Below, one piece after another: positions 1 to 8,953 of a stretch of DNA of 64,000 bases. The notes under the pieces are model-generated. The model did no database searches. It saw nothing but the letters and a program-made list of their open reading frames with translations, and was not told the origin of the DNA. The position numbers and the translations under genes are program-made. Source of the DNA: Gemmata palustris (GTDB lineage Bacteria; Planctomycetota; Planctomycetia; Gemmatales; Gemmataceae); the NCBI RefSeq assembly GCF_017939745.1, contig NZ_JAGKQQ010000001.1:992001-1056000 (forward strand). Direction: 5' to 3'. Position 1 is the stretch's first letter; the number at the start of each line of letters is the position of its first letter.

Positions 1-456
1 GATCTCTTGCAGGAACCGTTCGGTCACTCCGGGGGCCGCGAGCAGCGCCCGGTTCGCCACTTTGAGAACCTCGATCCGGTCCAGCAGCCGATTCCGCGCG
101 AGGTAGACGACCCCCATCCCGCCCTTCCCGAGTTCCCGCACGTCTTCGTACTGCGGGTGGTTCGCGAGCTCCGAGGGGACCGCTTCGTCACTCGTCGCGC
201 CCGGCCACGGGGTCGGGCGCCCGTCCCGAGCGACTACCGTTGAGGACCCGTTCGGGGCCGGGGTTCCGTCGCGCCCCTGGGCCGCCCTCAATCGACCGAG
301 GAAGCTGTCGCCCGAGAGCCCCGCGACCCGGTCGCGGCAGGTCGAACACCCCTCGACGTGGTTCGCGATCGTGTCGGCATCGGCGTCCGCTAACTTCCCG
401 AACCCGAACGCGGCCAGCGTGTCATCGGTCGGGTGAAGAGCAGCTTCGGCGTCCAT
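1..456 (-). CDS. Serine/threonine protein kinase, N-terminal part (runs off the window)
   Basis: The 152 codons readable from ATG 456 to the window edge open with a soluble segment carrying H33, C37 and C40 (HVEGCSTCRDRV), as in the zinc-finger-like regions of anti-sigma factors. A low-complexity linker follows, then the start of a Hanks-type kinase: glycine-rich loop LGKGGMGVVYLARNR at about 109-123 and the probable ATP-anchoring lysine K132 in VLKVAN. The catalytic loop, any transmembrane segment and the sensor part lie outside the window. The ECF sigma gene ends 83 bases upstream on the same strand. Sigma-kinase pairs of this kind are common in planctomycetes, and the kinase probably modulates the sigma factor or its regulon. 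The zinc-binding reading is an inference from three residues. Confidence 0.88.
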   Translation of the reverse strand, partial: MDAEAALHPTDDTLAAFGFGKLADADADTIANHVEGCSTCRDRVAGLSGDSFLGRLRAAQGRDGTPAPNGSSTVVARDGRPTPWPGATSDEAVPSELANHPQYEDVRELGKGGMGVVYLARNRLLDRIEVLKVANRALLAAPGVTERFLQEI

Positions 457-539
457 CGTCGGGCTCCGGTACCGGGCAGAGATCGGCCAACAAAGAGGAA
501 AGGCGCGGAGGGGTACGAACATGTCGCGAATCCGCGGGC

Positions 540-1121
540 TCAATCGATGAGATCGGCCGCTTCTTCTCGCAAGCGCTTGAGGACGCGCGATTTGGCTACG
601 ATAACAGCGTTCACGGACAGGCCCGTTTGCTCGGCGACCTCTGTTGCGGTCCCCTCCCCCAGGGCAAACAGGCGGAACGCCTCCCACGTCGGCGGGGTGA
701 AATCGGGACGAACGGCGGCGAGGAGCCTGTCGAAAACGTGCCGGTCGTGCTCCCGGTCCCACTGGTGGGCGAGCGGGCTCGCCGGGTCTTCGAGTTGGGA
801 CAGGTAACCGTCCGCACCGCGGAAATCGTCCGGCGCCACCGACCGGTAGGTTCGCCGCCACGCCCGCACGCGGTTGACGGTCACCTGCCGGAGCCACGCC
901 CGGAACGACCCGTGCCGCTGACGGTGGAACTCGGGCAGTTCCCGAACGACCACGACGAACACGTCTTGGGTCAGGTCGTCGATCTCGCGTGTGAGGCCCG
1001 GAATTCGGGTGAGCCACGCCCGAATCAACGGGCGGTACAAATCGTGCAGGCGGCGCCAGTCGGTGTCGGCGGGTGCGGGGTGCCGGAGGCGCTCCAGTAG
1101 GCTGGTGGAAGTTGTGTTCAC
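540..1121 (-). CDS. RNA polymerase sigma factor, ECF subfamily
   Basis: This 193-residue protein starts at GTG 1121; the open frame extends further upstream, but that part is arginine/proline-rich and unlike a sigma factor. Region 2 is seen around DDLTQDVFVVVVRELPEF and the RAWLRQVTVNRVRAWRR stretch. Region 4 is the helix-turn-helix near the C-terminus (EVAEQTGLSVNAVIVAKSR). Length and order fit ECF sigma factors of the planctomycete type that open with a short leader before region 2. It directs RNA polymerase to a stress or signal regulon that cannot be defined here. The downstream partner is the kinase gene at 1-456, so control by phosphorylation is likely, but that is inferred from neighbourhood only. 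Confidence 0.9.
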   Translation of the reverse strand: MNTTSTSLLERLRHPAPADTDWRRLHDLYRPLIRAWLTRIPGLTREIDDLTQDVFVVVVRELPEFHRQRHGSFRAWLRQVTVNRVRAWRRTYRSVAPDDFRGADGYLSQLEDPASPLAHQWDREHDRHVFDRLLAAVRPDFTPPTWEAFRLFALGEGTATEVAEQTGLSVNAVIVAKSRVLKRLREEAADLID

Positions 1122-1402
1122 GGGCGCCCGCGGATGACGTTGCGTGCTCGGCACTCGCTCGGATAAAGGGATCAGCCTAACAGTTATTGGAGAACGTGTC
1201 GATGGCCTCGCACGCGGTCGTCGTGAGCCTCGACTGTGCGGATTAAATCGATTGCAGAGGCCGTGTGGGTTCGACTCGGGGCGTGGTGTCGGGTTATGGC
1301 TTTGGCGCCTGGGTAAATTAGTCACTTTGGAGTAGCCTTTATCTCATTCGCTTCTGGCGGGGTCGCGTCCAGAGACCGGGGTCACACGGCGGCAAGAATT
1401 CT

Positions 1403-3373
1403 GTGCCCACGAACGACCGGACCGAAACAGATGACCTGTTCCCTGACTACTTGGTCGAGTGCGATGAGCACCTGACCGGGGCGCGCCGGCTGTTGCTCCG
1501 GCTCGAAACGAACCCCGCCGCGGCCCGGCGCGAGGACTTCGACGGTCTGTTTCGACACTTCCACACAATTAAAGGGCTGTCGGGGATCGCCGCGGTACGG
1601 GAGGCGGAGCAACTCGCCCACCACCTGGAAGAATACCTCGGGGCGATTCGCAAGAGCCTCGTGTCATTAACCCCCACGGGCGCGGACGCCCTCGTTGCCG
1701 GGGTTAAAGCACTCGAAGAGGTGATCGGCGCCCGAAGGGACGGGTTCCCGCCGCCCGAGATCGGCCCGCTGATCGCACGGGTGACGGCGCTCACGGCCCC
1801 CGGGAAGGGGGCTACAGCAACCGGAAATCAGAGCGACGCCGGGCACCAACCGCCCGCGCGTTCGGTCCCGGACGACCCGGACCCCGTGCGCGATGCGATT
1901 CGCGCGGGGAGTCGAGTTTGGTGGGTCACGTTTGTCCCGACACCCGGTTTGGCCGAGCGCGGGGTCAACGTCGGTACGGTCCGCGAGCGCCTGCGGGCCG
2001 CCGGGCAGATCGTCCGCGCCGAACCGGTGACCGTTCCCGGCGGGGGGATCTCGTTCCGTTTCCTTGTGGCCAGTTCGGACGCGGAATTCTCATCGCGCTT
2101 CGTCGGCGACGGGATGAGTGTGGAGTCTCATGCTCCTCCCGAGCCGGAGCCCAAGTCGGCTATCGAACCGCCCCGTTCCGCGCCCCTCGCGCCCAGTAAC
2201 ATCGTCCGCGTCGATTTGGGGAAACTCGACGAACTGATGCGAACGGTCGGGGAACTGGTCATCACGCGGGCTCGGCTCGACAGCGCACTGGAACGGGTCA
2301 CCGCGCTGCTCCCGGGGGCCGAGCGGCGCGAGTTGCAAGAGACCAGCCTGACCGTCGAGCGCCAGTTGCGCGCGCTTCGCGACGGGGTGATGCGGGTCCG
2401 ACTCGTTCCCGTGCGGGACGTGTTCACGCGGATGCGGTTCGTCGTGCGCGATCTGACCCGCGAAACCGGTCAGGAAATCGAACTCGTTTTGACCGGCGAG
2501 GGGACCGAGATCGACAAGTTCGTGGTCGAGCGGCTCGCCGACCCGCTCCTGCACCTGGTGCGGAACGCGGTCAGTCACGGGTTGGAGCCGACCGCGGACC
2601 GGATCGCGGCCGGGAAGCCCGCGTGCGGGCGGATCGATTTACGGGCAACGGCGGCGGGCGGGGCGGTCGTGGTCGAGGTCGAAGACGACGGGCGCGGGAT
2701 CGACCCCGAGCGGGTGTTCGCGCGTGCCCGGGCCGCGGGGCTCGTACCGCCCGGCGGCTGGGCCGATCCGGGTGCGGTGCTGGACCTGATTTGCGCGCCC
2801 GGTTTTTCGACTCAAGACGCGGCCGACCGGGTGAGCGGGCGCGGGGTCGGGATGGACGTGGTCCGGCGCGCGGTCGAGGAACTGGGCGGGGCGCTCGATT
2901 TGGTGACCCGCCCCGGGCGCGGAACCCGGTTCACCGCCCGGTTACCATTAACCCTGGCCATTGCCGACGCCCTGATTGTCACCGTTGGTTCCCAAACGTA
3001 TGCCGCGCCGCAGGCCGCCGTGCGCGAGGTCGTGTTGGTCGAGCCGGGCGCCGTCACCGCACTCGAAAACAACGAACTGATCCGGCACCACGGGCGCGTG
3101 CTCCCGCTCTTGCACCTGACCGACATGTTCCGCGCCCCCCGACCGACGACCGAGTTCCCGGTGCTCGTGGTGGGCGAGGGGCGGCACGCGATCGCCCTCG
3201 CCGTCGATCGCGTGGTCGGACTGCGCGAGATCGTCGTGCGCCAGTTGTCGGACCCGCTGGTGCAGGTGCCCGGGCTGGCGGGGGCGACCGAGCTCGGCGA
3301 CGGCCGGGCCATCCTGATTCTCGACGCGGTCGGCCTCGCCCGGTACGCCCGGGCGCGCCGGCGCCTCCACTGA
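1403..3373 (+). CDS. cheA: Chemotaxis sensor histidine kinase CheA
   Basis: CheA autophosphorylates in response to receptors and passes phosphate to CheY/CheB-type receivers. The 656-residue product (GTG start) has an N-terminal Hpt domain with H54 in HFHTIKG, and a small alpha/beta domain at about 170-235 that looks like a divergent P2 response-regulator-binding domain. The dimerisation region begins near residue 266 (VRVDLGKLDELMRTVGEL). The ATPase has N-box HLVRNAVSHGLEP (384-396), G1 DDGRGID (428-434) and G2 GRGVGMDVVRR (479-489). A CheW-like P5 domain fills about 520-656. No receiver domain is fused. It heads a tight same-strand operon with cheW 19 bases downstream. All catalytic motifs look intact. 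Confidence 0.97.
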   Translation: MPTNDRTETDDLFPDYLVECDEHLTGARRLLLRLETNPAAARREDFDGLFRHFHTIKGLSGIAAVREAEQLAHHLEEYLGAIRKSLVSLTPTGADALVAGVKALEEVIGARRDGFPPPEIGPLIARVTALTAPGKGATATGNQSDAGHQPPARSVPDDPDPVRDAIRAGSRVWWVTFVPTPGLAERGVNVGTVRERLRAAGQIVRAEPVTVPGGGISFRFLVASSDAEFSSRFVGDGMSVESHAPPEPEPKSAIEPPRSAPLAPSNIVRVDLGKLDELMRTVGELVITRARLDSALERVTALLPGAERRELQETSLTVERQLRALRDGVMRVRLVPVRDVFTRMRFVVRDLTRETGQEIELVLTGEGTEIDKFVVERLADPLLHLVRNAVSHGLEPTADRIAAGKPACGRIDLRATAAGGAVVVEVEDDGRGIDPERVFARARAAGLVPPGGWADPGAVLDLICAPGFSTQDAADRVSGRGVGMDVVRRAVEELGGALDLVTRPGRGTRFTARLPLTLAIADALIVTVGSQTYAAPQAAVREVVLVEPGAVTALENNELIRHHGRVLPLLHLTDMFRAPRPTTEFPVLVVGEGRHAIALAVDRVVGLREIVVRQLSDPLVQVPGLAGATELGDGRAILILDAVGLARYARARRRLH

Positions 3374-3392
3374 CTCGCTGGAGCCCTTGATC

Positions 3393-3854
3393 GTGGCGAC
3401 CTCCGAACCGTACATCCTGTTCGAGCTGGCGGGAACCGCTTATGCGGTCCCGAGCGCCAGCGTTCAGCGGATGGAAATGATCGAGCACGTCACCCCGGTT
3501 CCGAACGCGCCGGCGTTCCTGGACGGGGTCGTGTTCTCGCGCGGGCGCGTGGTCCCCGCGATCAACCTCCGGTGCCGGTTCGGGTTCGCGCGCGCGGCTT
3601 ACGACCCGAAAACGCGCCTGATCGTGGTCGCGCACGCGGACCGCGCGGTGGGGCTGATCGTCGATTCGGCCCGCGAGTTCGTGAACATCCCACTGGACGC
3701 GATTCAACCGCCGCCCGAGGGCCTGGCCGGGACGAGCGGGAACTATCTGAGCGGCATCGCCACGGTCGGCGCCCGCGTGGTGCTGATCCTGAACGTCGCG
3801 GAAGTGCTGAACCACACCGGCGGCCCAACAGCGGTCGCCCCCCCCGAACACTGA
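3393..3854 (+). CDS. cheW: Chemotaxis coupling protein CheW
   Basis: This 153-residue protein is made only of a CheW SH3-like fold: the opening [19 protein letters not shown] strand pair, then [22 protein letters not shown] and a C-terminal [21 protein letters not shown]. CheW bridges receptors to CheA in the array. I chose GTG 3393 because GGAG at 3380-3383 sits nine bases upstream; an in-frame TTG at 3387 would be too close to that site. It lies between cheA and the soluble receptor gene, so the three probably form the core signalling complex. No TM segment or additional domain is present. Confidence 0.94.
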   Translation: MATSEPYILFELAGTAYAVPSASVQRMEMIEHVTPVPNAPAFLDGVVFSRGRVVPAINLRCRFGFARAAYDPKTRLIVVAHADRAVGLIVDSAREFVNIPLDAIQPPPEGLAGTSGNYLSGIATVGARVVLILNVAEVLNHTGGPTAVAPPEH

Positions 3855-3903
3855 CGGCCCGCACGCACGGGCTTCCCCACGAACCGATACACCGGAGATC
3901 CAC

Positions 3904-5979
3904 ATGGCCACCGAGTCCATCGATATCGGGCGCCTCCGAGAAGAGACCGAGGGCGTCGTTTCCGCGATCGACGAGTTGACGCGAATCGCCGCACAAACTC
4001 TGAGTGGCACGACGGCCCAAACTCAGTCCCTCGGGGACGCCACCAGTTCGGCGAACGAGACCGCGGCGTCCCTCAAGGAAACCGCGGGGCAGGCCGCCGC
4101 GGTCGCCAATTCGATGGAGGAGCTGGCCTCGTCCGTCAACGAAATGGCCGCGTCCATCGAGCAGGTGAACGCCAACACCGTGCAGTTCAACACGGCCCTG
4201 ACCGAGACCGCGGCCGCTATGGAAGAAACGGCCGCGTCCATTCAGGGGGTGACCGGAAAGGCCCAGGAGATGGCGACGGCGGCGGCCGAGGTGCGCGCCG
4301 CCGTCGTGGAAGTGGCGGCGTCGGTCAAGGGCGTCAGCGACGACACGAGTGCCCTGGCCGCGTCCGTCGAGGAGAGCGGGACCGCCGTCGAGGAGATGGC
4401 CCGGTCGATTCAGGGCGTGGCCAAGAGCGCCGACGAGATGACCACCGCGGCCGAGACCGCGGCGTCGGCCATCAACGAGATGGCGTCCTCCACGGAGCAG
4501 ATGGCGGCCACGGCCGAGAGCCTGACCGCCGAGGTCGAGGGGGTCGCGACCGGCATCGAACAGGTCGCGCGGTCGGCCGCGGTCGTGGCCCAGAACGCCG
4601 AGAAGATCACGGAAGTCGCGGGCGCGGCGGCGACGAGCGCCACCCAGCTCGACCGGTCCATCCACGCCGTCGCGGAGCTGGCGAAGCAGGCGGACGAGGT
4701 GACGCGCCGGGTCGCCCGGGACGCCGAGGACGGCGGCGCCGCGGTGCAGAAGTCGATCAACGGGTTGAGCCGGGTCCGCGACTCCATGACCCAGTCGGCG
4801 GGCGCGATCAAGGAAATGGGCAAACGGGCGGGAGAGATCGGCGGGATCGTGTCGACCATCAACATGATCGCCGAGCGGACCAACCTCCTGTCGCTGAACG
4901 CATCGATCGAGGCCGCCCGGGCCGGCGAAGCCGGGCGCGGGTTCGCCGTTGTCGCCGAGGAGATTCGGAACCTCGCCAACCGCGCGGCCCAGGCCACCGC
5001 CGACATCGCCGCGATCGTCCGGGGGCTGCAGGACGCGGTCCAGGACGCCGTCGCCACGTCCAACGAGGGCGCGAAAGTGGCCCAGGAGAGCGGCCAGCTC
5101 GCCGAAGACGGCATGGCCGGGCTGAAGAAGATTCTCGGCGGGGTGCAGGGGACGAGCCAACTCGTCGCCCAGATCGCGCGGGCCTCCGACGAGCAGCTCC
5201 AGGCCGGGCACCAGGTCGTTACGGGAATTAACACGACGGTGACCCAGGCCCGGCAAGCCGCGATCGCGTCCGCGGAACAGACGCGCGCGGCGCAGGGGAT
5301 CGTTCAAGCGACCGGGCAGATGCGGAAGATCGCGCGGCAAGTGTCCCAGGCGATGGGCGAGCAGGGGCGCGCGGCGCGCGACATCATTAAATCCGGTCAG
5401 GCGACCCGCACCCTGGCCCAGCAGGTTCGCAACGCGACCGGCGAACAGGCGGCGGGCGCCGGCCAGCTCACGCAGGCCCTGATGTCGATGAGAAAAGGCG
5501 CGGCCAATACCGCCCGGGCGGTCGCGGAGCAGGCCACGGCCGCCGACGAGGTCGCGCGCGAGGTGGACCGGCTCGTCCGGCTCATCGGGGACGTCACGCG
5601 GGCCATGAGTGAACAGGCCACCGCCTCGAACCAGGTGGCGAAGGCCGTCGAAGACATGCGCCGGCAGTCCGGGCAAGTGGCCCAGGCCATTGGCGAGCAG
5701 AGCCGGGCCACGAAAGACATGACGGTCGCTGCGGAACACGTCTCCAAACAGATGGCCCTCATCACGCGCGCCAACCGGGAGCACTCGACGGCGGGGGAGG
5801 CGATTCAGCGGGCGCTCGTCGAGATCCGCGACGTCACCGAGCGCACGGCCCGGGGCGTCCAGGAGTCGCACCGGGCCGCGGACGGCTTGCGGGCGCGCAC
5901 GGTTGCACTGACCGCACTCACGAACAAACTGGGACGAACCGCCCCCGCCCCCCGACCGCGCAGGGGCGGAACGAAGTAG
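3904..5979 (+). CDS. Cytoplasmic methyl-accepting chemotaxis protein
   Basis: The 691-residue product is almost entirely alanine/glutamate/glutamine-rich coiled coil. The highly conserved hairpin tip lies at about 322-360 ([20 protein letters not shown], then [15 protein letters not shown]). No signal peptide, transmembrane segment, HAMP or recognisable ligand domain precedes the coil, so this receptor is soluble and would sense an intracellular signal or be driven by a partner. About 300 residues lie on each side of the tip, as expected for two long antiparallel arms. Many A-E/Q-E-x2-A-T/S positions could serve as CheR/CheB methylation sites. It follows cheW by 49 bases and precedes cheR. 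Composition is strongly repetitive, so exact site prediction needs alignment. Confidence 0.93.
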   Translation: MATESIDIGRLREETEGVVSAIDELTRIAAQTLSGTTAQTQSLGDATSSANETAASLKETAGQAAAVANSMEELASSVNEMAASIEQVNANTVQFNTALTETAAAMEETAASIQGVTGKAQEMATAAAEVRAAVVEVAASVKGVSDDTSALAASVEESGTAVEEMARSIQGVAKSADEMTTAAETAASAINEMASSTEQMAATAESLTAEVEGVATGIEQVARSAAVVAQNAEKITEVAGAAATSATQLDRSIHAVAELAKQADEVTRRVARDAEDGGAAVQKSINGLSRVRDSMTQSAGAIKEMGKRAGEIGGIVSTINMIAERTNLLSLNASIEAARAGEAGRGFAVVAEEIRNLANRAAQATADIAAIVRGLQDAVQDAVATSNEGAKVAQESGQLAEDGMAGLKKILGGVQGTSQLVAQIARASDEQLQAGHQVVTGINTTVTQARQAAIASAEQTRAAQGIVQATGQMRKIARQVSQAMGEQGRAARDIIKSGQATRTLAQQVRNATGEQAAGAGQLTQALMSMRKGAANTARAVAEQATAADEVAREVDRLVRLIGDVTRAMSEQATASNQVAKAVEDMRRQSGQVAQAIGEQSRATKDMTVAAEHVSKQMALITRANREHSTAGEAIQRALVEIRDVTERTARGVQESHRAADGLRARTVALTALTNKLGRTAPAPRPRRGGTK

Positions 5980-6031
5980 GATCTGTTAATGTGGACGGGC
6001 GGCACCGACCGCGGGTCAAGTGGGGAGGGGT

Positions 6032-6868
6032 ATGAAGCCCGGGGGCGACGAGATCGATTTACCGGTCGGCACGTTCATCATCCTGCGGGACATCATCCGC
6101 GACCGGATCGGCGTTTCGTTCGACGACGACAAGCGCGGCCTGTTGGCCGGGAAGGTCGGGGACCGGCTCCGTGCGCTGAACCTGACGTCGTTCCTCGACT
6201 ACTACTACTTGCTGAAGTACGGCCCCGGCTCGGACGAGGAGTGGCCGCGCCTCACGGACGCGCTCTCCGTTCAAGAGACCTATTTCTGGCGCGAACTCGA
6301 TCAGGTCCGCGCGCTGGTCGATGTACTCGTTCCGCAACACGTATCGGCCGGGCGCGGACCGGTGCGGGTGTGGTCGGCCGCGTGCGCGACCGGGGAGGAG
6401 CCGCTCAGCATCGCGATCGCGTTGAACGAAGCCGGGTGGTTCGGCCGGGCGGACATCGAAGTGTGGGCCAGCGACATAAGTCCGGCCGCACTCGAGAAGG
6501 CCGCGGGGGGGGTGTATCGTGAGCGGTCGTTTCGCGCATTGCCGCCCGAACTCCGCGAGAAATACTTCACGCCCACGGCCGGTGGGTCGAAAGTGGCCCC
6601 GGATTTGCACGCTCGTATCAAGTTCGTCACCGCGAACTTGCTGGACCCGGCTTCGACAACTAACTTGGCGACCGCGCCGTTCATCTTTTGTCGGAACGTT
6701 TTCATCTACTTCTCGGCCGCGACCGTCGCGCGGGTCGTGCGCGGATTCGCGGATCGGATGCCGAGCCCCGGGTTTTTGTTCCCGGGCGTCTCGGAATCGC
6801 TGCTCCGGGCGACGACCGCCTTTCAACTGGAAGAAGTTGGACGGGCGTTCGTGTACGTGAAGCGCTGA
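6032..6868 (+). CDS. cheR: Chemotaxis protein methyltransferase CheR
   Basis: CheR transfers methyl groups from S-adenosylmethionine to receptor glutamates. The 278-residue product has an N-terminal helical CheR domain (FIILRDIIRDRIGVSF) and a SAM-binding Rossmann domain. Key elements are ETYFWRE near residue 85, the glycine motif RVWSAACATGEEPLSIAIAL near 117, acidic EVWASDIS, and FIFCRNVFIYF near 227. ATG 6032 is chosen because the purine run GGGGAGGGG lies just upstream; GTG 6020 is an alternative. No TPR extension is present. The substrate is presumably the soluble receptor encoded immediately upstream. Confidence 0.96.
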   Translation: MKPGGDEIDLPVGTFIILRDIIRDRIGVSFDDDKRGLLAGKVGDRLRALNLTSFLDYYYLLKYGPGSDEEWPRLTDALSVQETYFWRELDQVRALVDVLVPQHVSAGRGPVRVWSAACATGEEPLSIAIALNEAGWFGRADIEVWASDISPAALEKAAGGVYRERSFRALPPELREKYFTPTAGGSKVAPDLHARIKFVTANLLDPASTTNLATAPFIFCRNVFIYFSAATVARVVRGFADRMPSPGFLFPGVSESLLRATTAFQLEEVGRAFVYVKR

Positions 6869-6885
6869 TCGCACCGGAGGAGTTT

Positions 6886-7923
6886 GTGAACGACGTCGTG
6901 AAGGTTTTAATCGTGGACGACTCGGCTTACGTCCGCAAGGCCGTGCGCCAGATGCTGTCGCGCAGCCCCTTCATCGAGGTCGTCGGCGCGGCACGCGATG
7001 GGGAGGAGGCGCTGGAACTGGTCGAACAGCTCCGGCCCGATGTCGTGACCCTCGACCTCCACATGCCGAGGTCCGACGGGCTGGACTTTCTGAAGAAGCA
7101 AATGAGCCGGCGCCCGGTTCCCGTGATCGTCCTGAGTGCCGCCAGCGAGAGCGGCGAGTTGGTCATGCAGGCACTCGACGCCGGGGCCGTGGACGTCGTG
7201 CAGAAGCCGACCGCGCTCGCGACCGACAAGGTGTTTGAGATCGCCGACGACCTGGTGGCAACGGTCAAAGCGGTCGCCGCGGCGCGCGTGCCCGCGCTGG
7301 TGAACGAATCGCGCCCCCAGACCGCGGCACCCCGTGCGACTCCAAAAGCCGGAAAAACTGACGTTTTGCTGATCGGTGTTTCGACCGGCGGCCCCCAGGC
7401 GCTGAAGCGGATCGTTCCCCAATTCCCGACCGATTTTCCGATCCCGATCGCGATGGTTCTGCACATGCCGGTGGGGTACACCGAGCTCTTTGCTCGGAGC
7501 TTGGGTGAGGTGTCTCAAGTGAAAGTGGCCGAGGCGCAAGAGGGGGACGTGTTTCGCCCCGGGCTCGCGCTCCTGGCCCCGGCCGGGTACCACCTGTCGT
7601 GCGTCCGCCGGGCGGACGGGGCGGTTGTCGCCCGGCTCGGGCTACGGCCCCTCGACACGACCCACCGGCCGGCCGTGGACGTGCTGTTCCGGTCCGCCGC
7701 CGAAGTGTACGGGGACCGCGTGCTCGCGGTCGTGCTCACCGGAATGGGTTCGGACGGAACCCAGGGCGCCGCGTGGATCAAGGCCCAGGGCGGGCGCGTG
7801 TTCACGGAGGCCGAGGAGACGTGCGTCGTTTACGGTATGCCGCGCTCGGTGGCCGAGGCCGGGTTGAGTGACCGCGTCGTCCCGCTGAATAGAATGACCG
7901 AAGTGATTCTGGGAGCGCTCTGA
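6886..7923 (+). CDS. cheB: Chemotaxis response regulator protein-glutamate methylesterase CheB
   Basis: CheB removes receptor methyl groups and deamidates glutamines after phosphorylation by CheA. The 345-residue product starts at GTG 6886, five bases after GGAGG. An N-terminal receiver (VLIVDDSAYVRKAVRQML, phospho-acceptor in VVTLDLHMPRSDG, lysine in VVQKP) is joined by a linker to the methylesterase domain. The catalytic triad is visible: serine in GVSTGGPQA, histidine in VLHMPVGYTELF and aspartate in VLTGMGSDGTQGA. The stop overlaps the next ATG as TGATG, so the receiver gene behind it is probably translationally coupled. The frame is open upstream to 6688 but overlaps cheR and has no CheB-like content there. 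Confidence 0.97.
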   Translation: MNDVVKVLIVDDSAYVRKAVRQMLSRSPFIEVVGAARDGEEALELVEQLRPDVVTLDLHMPRSDGLDFLKKQMSRRPVPVIVLSAASESGELVMQALDAGAVDVVQKPTALATDKVFEIADDLVATVKAVAAARVPALVNESRPQTAAPRATPKAGKTDVLLIGVSTGGPQALKRIVPQFPTDFPIPIAMVLHMPVGYTELFARSLGEVSQVKVAEAQEGDVFRPGLALLAPAGYHLSCVRRADGAVVARLGLRPLDTTHRPAVDVLFRSAAEVYGDRVLAVVLTGMGSDGTQGAAWIKAQGGRVFTEAEETCVVYGMPRSVAEAGLSDRVVPLNRMTEVILGAL

Positions 7924-8297
7924 TGGCACGAATTCTGGTCGTGGACGATTCCGCCCTGTCGCGGCGCGTGTCCCGCCGCATCTTGGAAGGCGCGGGCCAC
8001 TCGGTGGCCGACGTCGCGGACGGGCTGACCGCGCTGGAGCGGTACGCGCTCGACAAGCCGGACCTCGTTCTGCTCGACGTGACGATGAACGAAATGGACG
8101 GGCTGGAAGTGCTCCGCCAGCTCAGGGTGATGGACTCCGCGGCCGTGGTCGTAATGGCCACCGCGGACGTTCAAAGCTCCACGCGCGCGCTGGCCGAGAC
8201 CGGGGGCGCGTCCGGGTTCGTGTCGAAGCCGCTGAGCGCGGAAACGGTCCTCCGGGCCGTCGACGCCGCCCTGGTCGGGCAGGGGGGCGCGAAGTGA
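7923..8297 (+). CDS. CheY-like single-domain response regulator
   Basis: A stand-alone 124-residue receiver: acidic pair in RILVVDDSALSRR, phospho-aspartate in LVLLDVTMNEMDG, Ser/Thr position in VVMATADVQ and lysine in GFVSKPLS. It lacks any output domain, so it acts by protein-protein contact, at a flagellar switch if the organism is motile or at another effector. Its start overlaps the cheB stop, and its own stop overlaps the next start as GTGA. The gene order after CheB suggests it is the CheY of this pathway, although the window contains no motor genes to confirm that. Confidence 0.93.
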   Translation: MARILVVDDSALSRRVSRRILEGAGHSVADVADGLTALERYALDKPDLVLLDVTMNEMDGLEVLRQLRVMDSAAVVVMATADVQSSTRALAETGGASGFVSKPLSAETVLRAVDAALVGQGGAK

Positions 8298-8914
8298 CGC
8301 TCACCGAGGGCCAGAAAGACGCCGTGACGGAGCTGGTGAACATTGCCTTCTCGCGGACGGCGGCCGCACTGTCGGAGATCACCGGGAACCGGGTCGAACT
8401 CGCGGTACCGGAAGTGTCCGCGCACCCGATTAGTGGGTTGCTCCCCGCACTCGGTCGGTTCGTCCGCGGGGAAGTGGCGACCGTCCACCAGATTTTCGGG
8501 GGGCCGGTTTCGGGCGACGCATTTCTCCTGCTGGACATCGAAGGGGCGGCCAAACTCGTCGGGCTGCTGGCCGACGCCGGCGCGCCGACCACGCAGATGG
8601 GCGCTTCGGCCCGCGAGGTACTTGCCGAGGTCGGGAACATCTTGCTCAACGCGTGCCTCGGCGTGTTCGGTGACCTGCTCCAGGTGCGGTTCACGTTCGC
8701 GGTCCCGCGGCTCCACCTGGATTCGCTCGGCTCGATGCTCGATTCCCTGGTCATCGGGGAGGACGAGATCCGGCACGCGCTGCTCGTCGGTGCGCGGTTC
8801 CGCGTGCGCGCGAGCGAGGTGACCGGGTGCATGGTTCTGGTGCTGGGGGTGAGTTCGCTGGACCTGTTCGTCCAAGCGATCGAGGAGTGGGCGGAGCGGG
8901 TTACTCATTCCTAG
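8294..8914 (+). CDS. CheC-like chemotaxis phosphatase
   Basis: CheC-family proteins dephosphorylate CheY-P. Two copies of the family signature are present in 206 residues: ELVNIAFSRTAAALSE near the N-terminus and EVGNILLNACLGVFGDLL near residue 118, each with the E-x2-N pair. Both predicted phosphatase sites look intact, as in full-length CheC rather than the smaller CheX. It starts at GTG inside the stop of the CheY-like gene. This makes a complete adaptation and signal-termination set (CheR, CheB, CheC-like) in one operon. No CheD was seen. Confidence 0.88.
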   Translation: MTLTEGQKDAVTELVNIAFSRTAAALSEITGNRVELAVPEVSAHPISGLLPALGRFVRGEVATVHQIFGGPVSGDAFLLLDIEGAAKLVGLLADAGAPTTQMGASAREVLAEVGNILLNACLGVFGDLLQVRFTFAVPRLHLDSLGSMLDSLVIGEDEIRHALLVGARFRVRASEVTGCMVLVLGVSSLDLFVQAIEEWAERVTHS

Positions 8915-8953
8915 CGGGCGTCGGGCGCGCGGCTAATACGTGTAGGGGAACCG

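Noticed and set aside
3562-5871. A 769-residue open frame on the minus strand opposite the receptor gene
   Set aside because: It is the mirror of the alanine/glutamate-rich coiled coil and consists of repetitive Gly/His/Arg/Leu text (GRGHLLDG-like) with no domain; the plus strand has an unmistakable MCP tip.
6688-6885. N-terminal extension of cheB inside cheR
   Set aside because: The receiver begins cleanly after GTG 6886, which has GGAGG five bases upstream; the extension lies within cheR coding.
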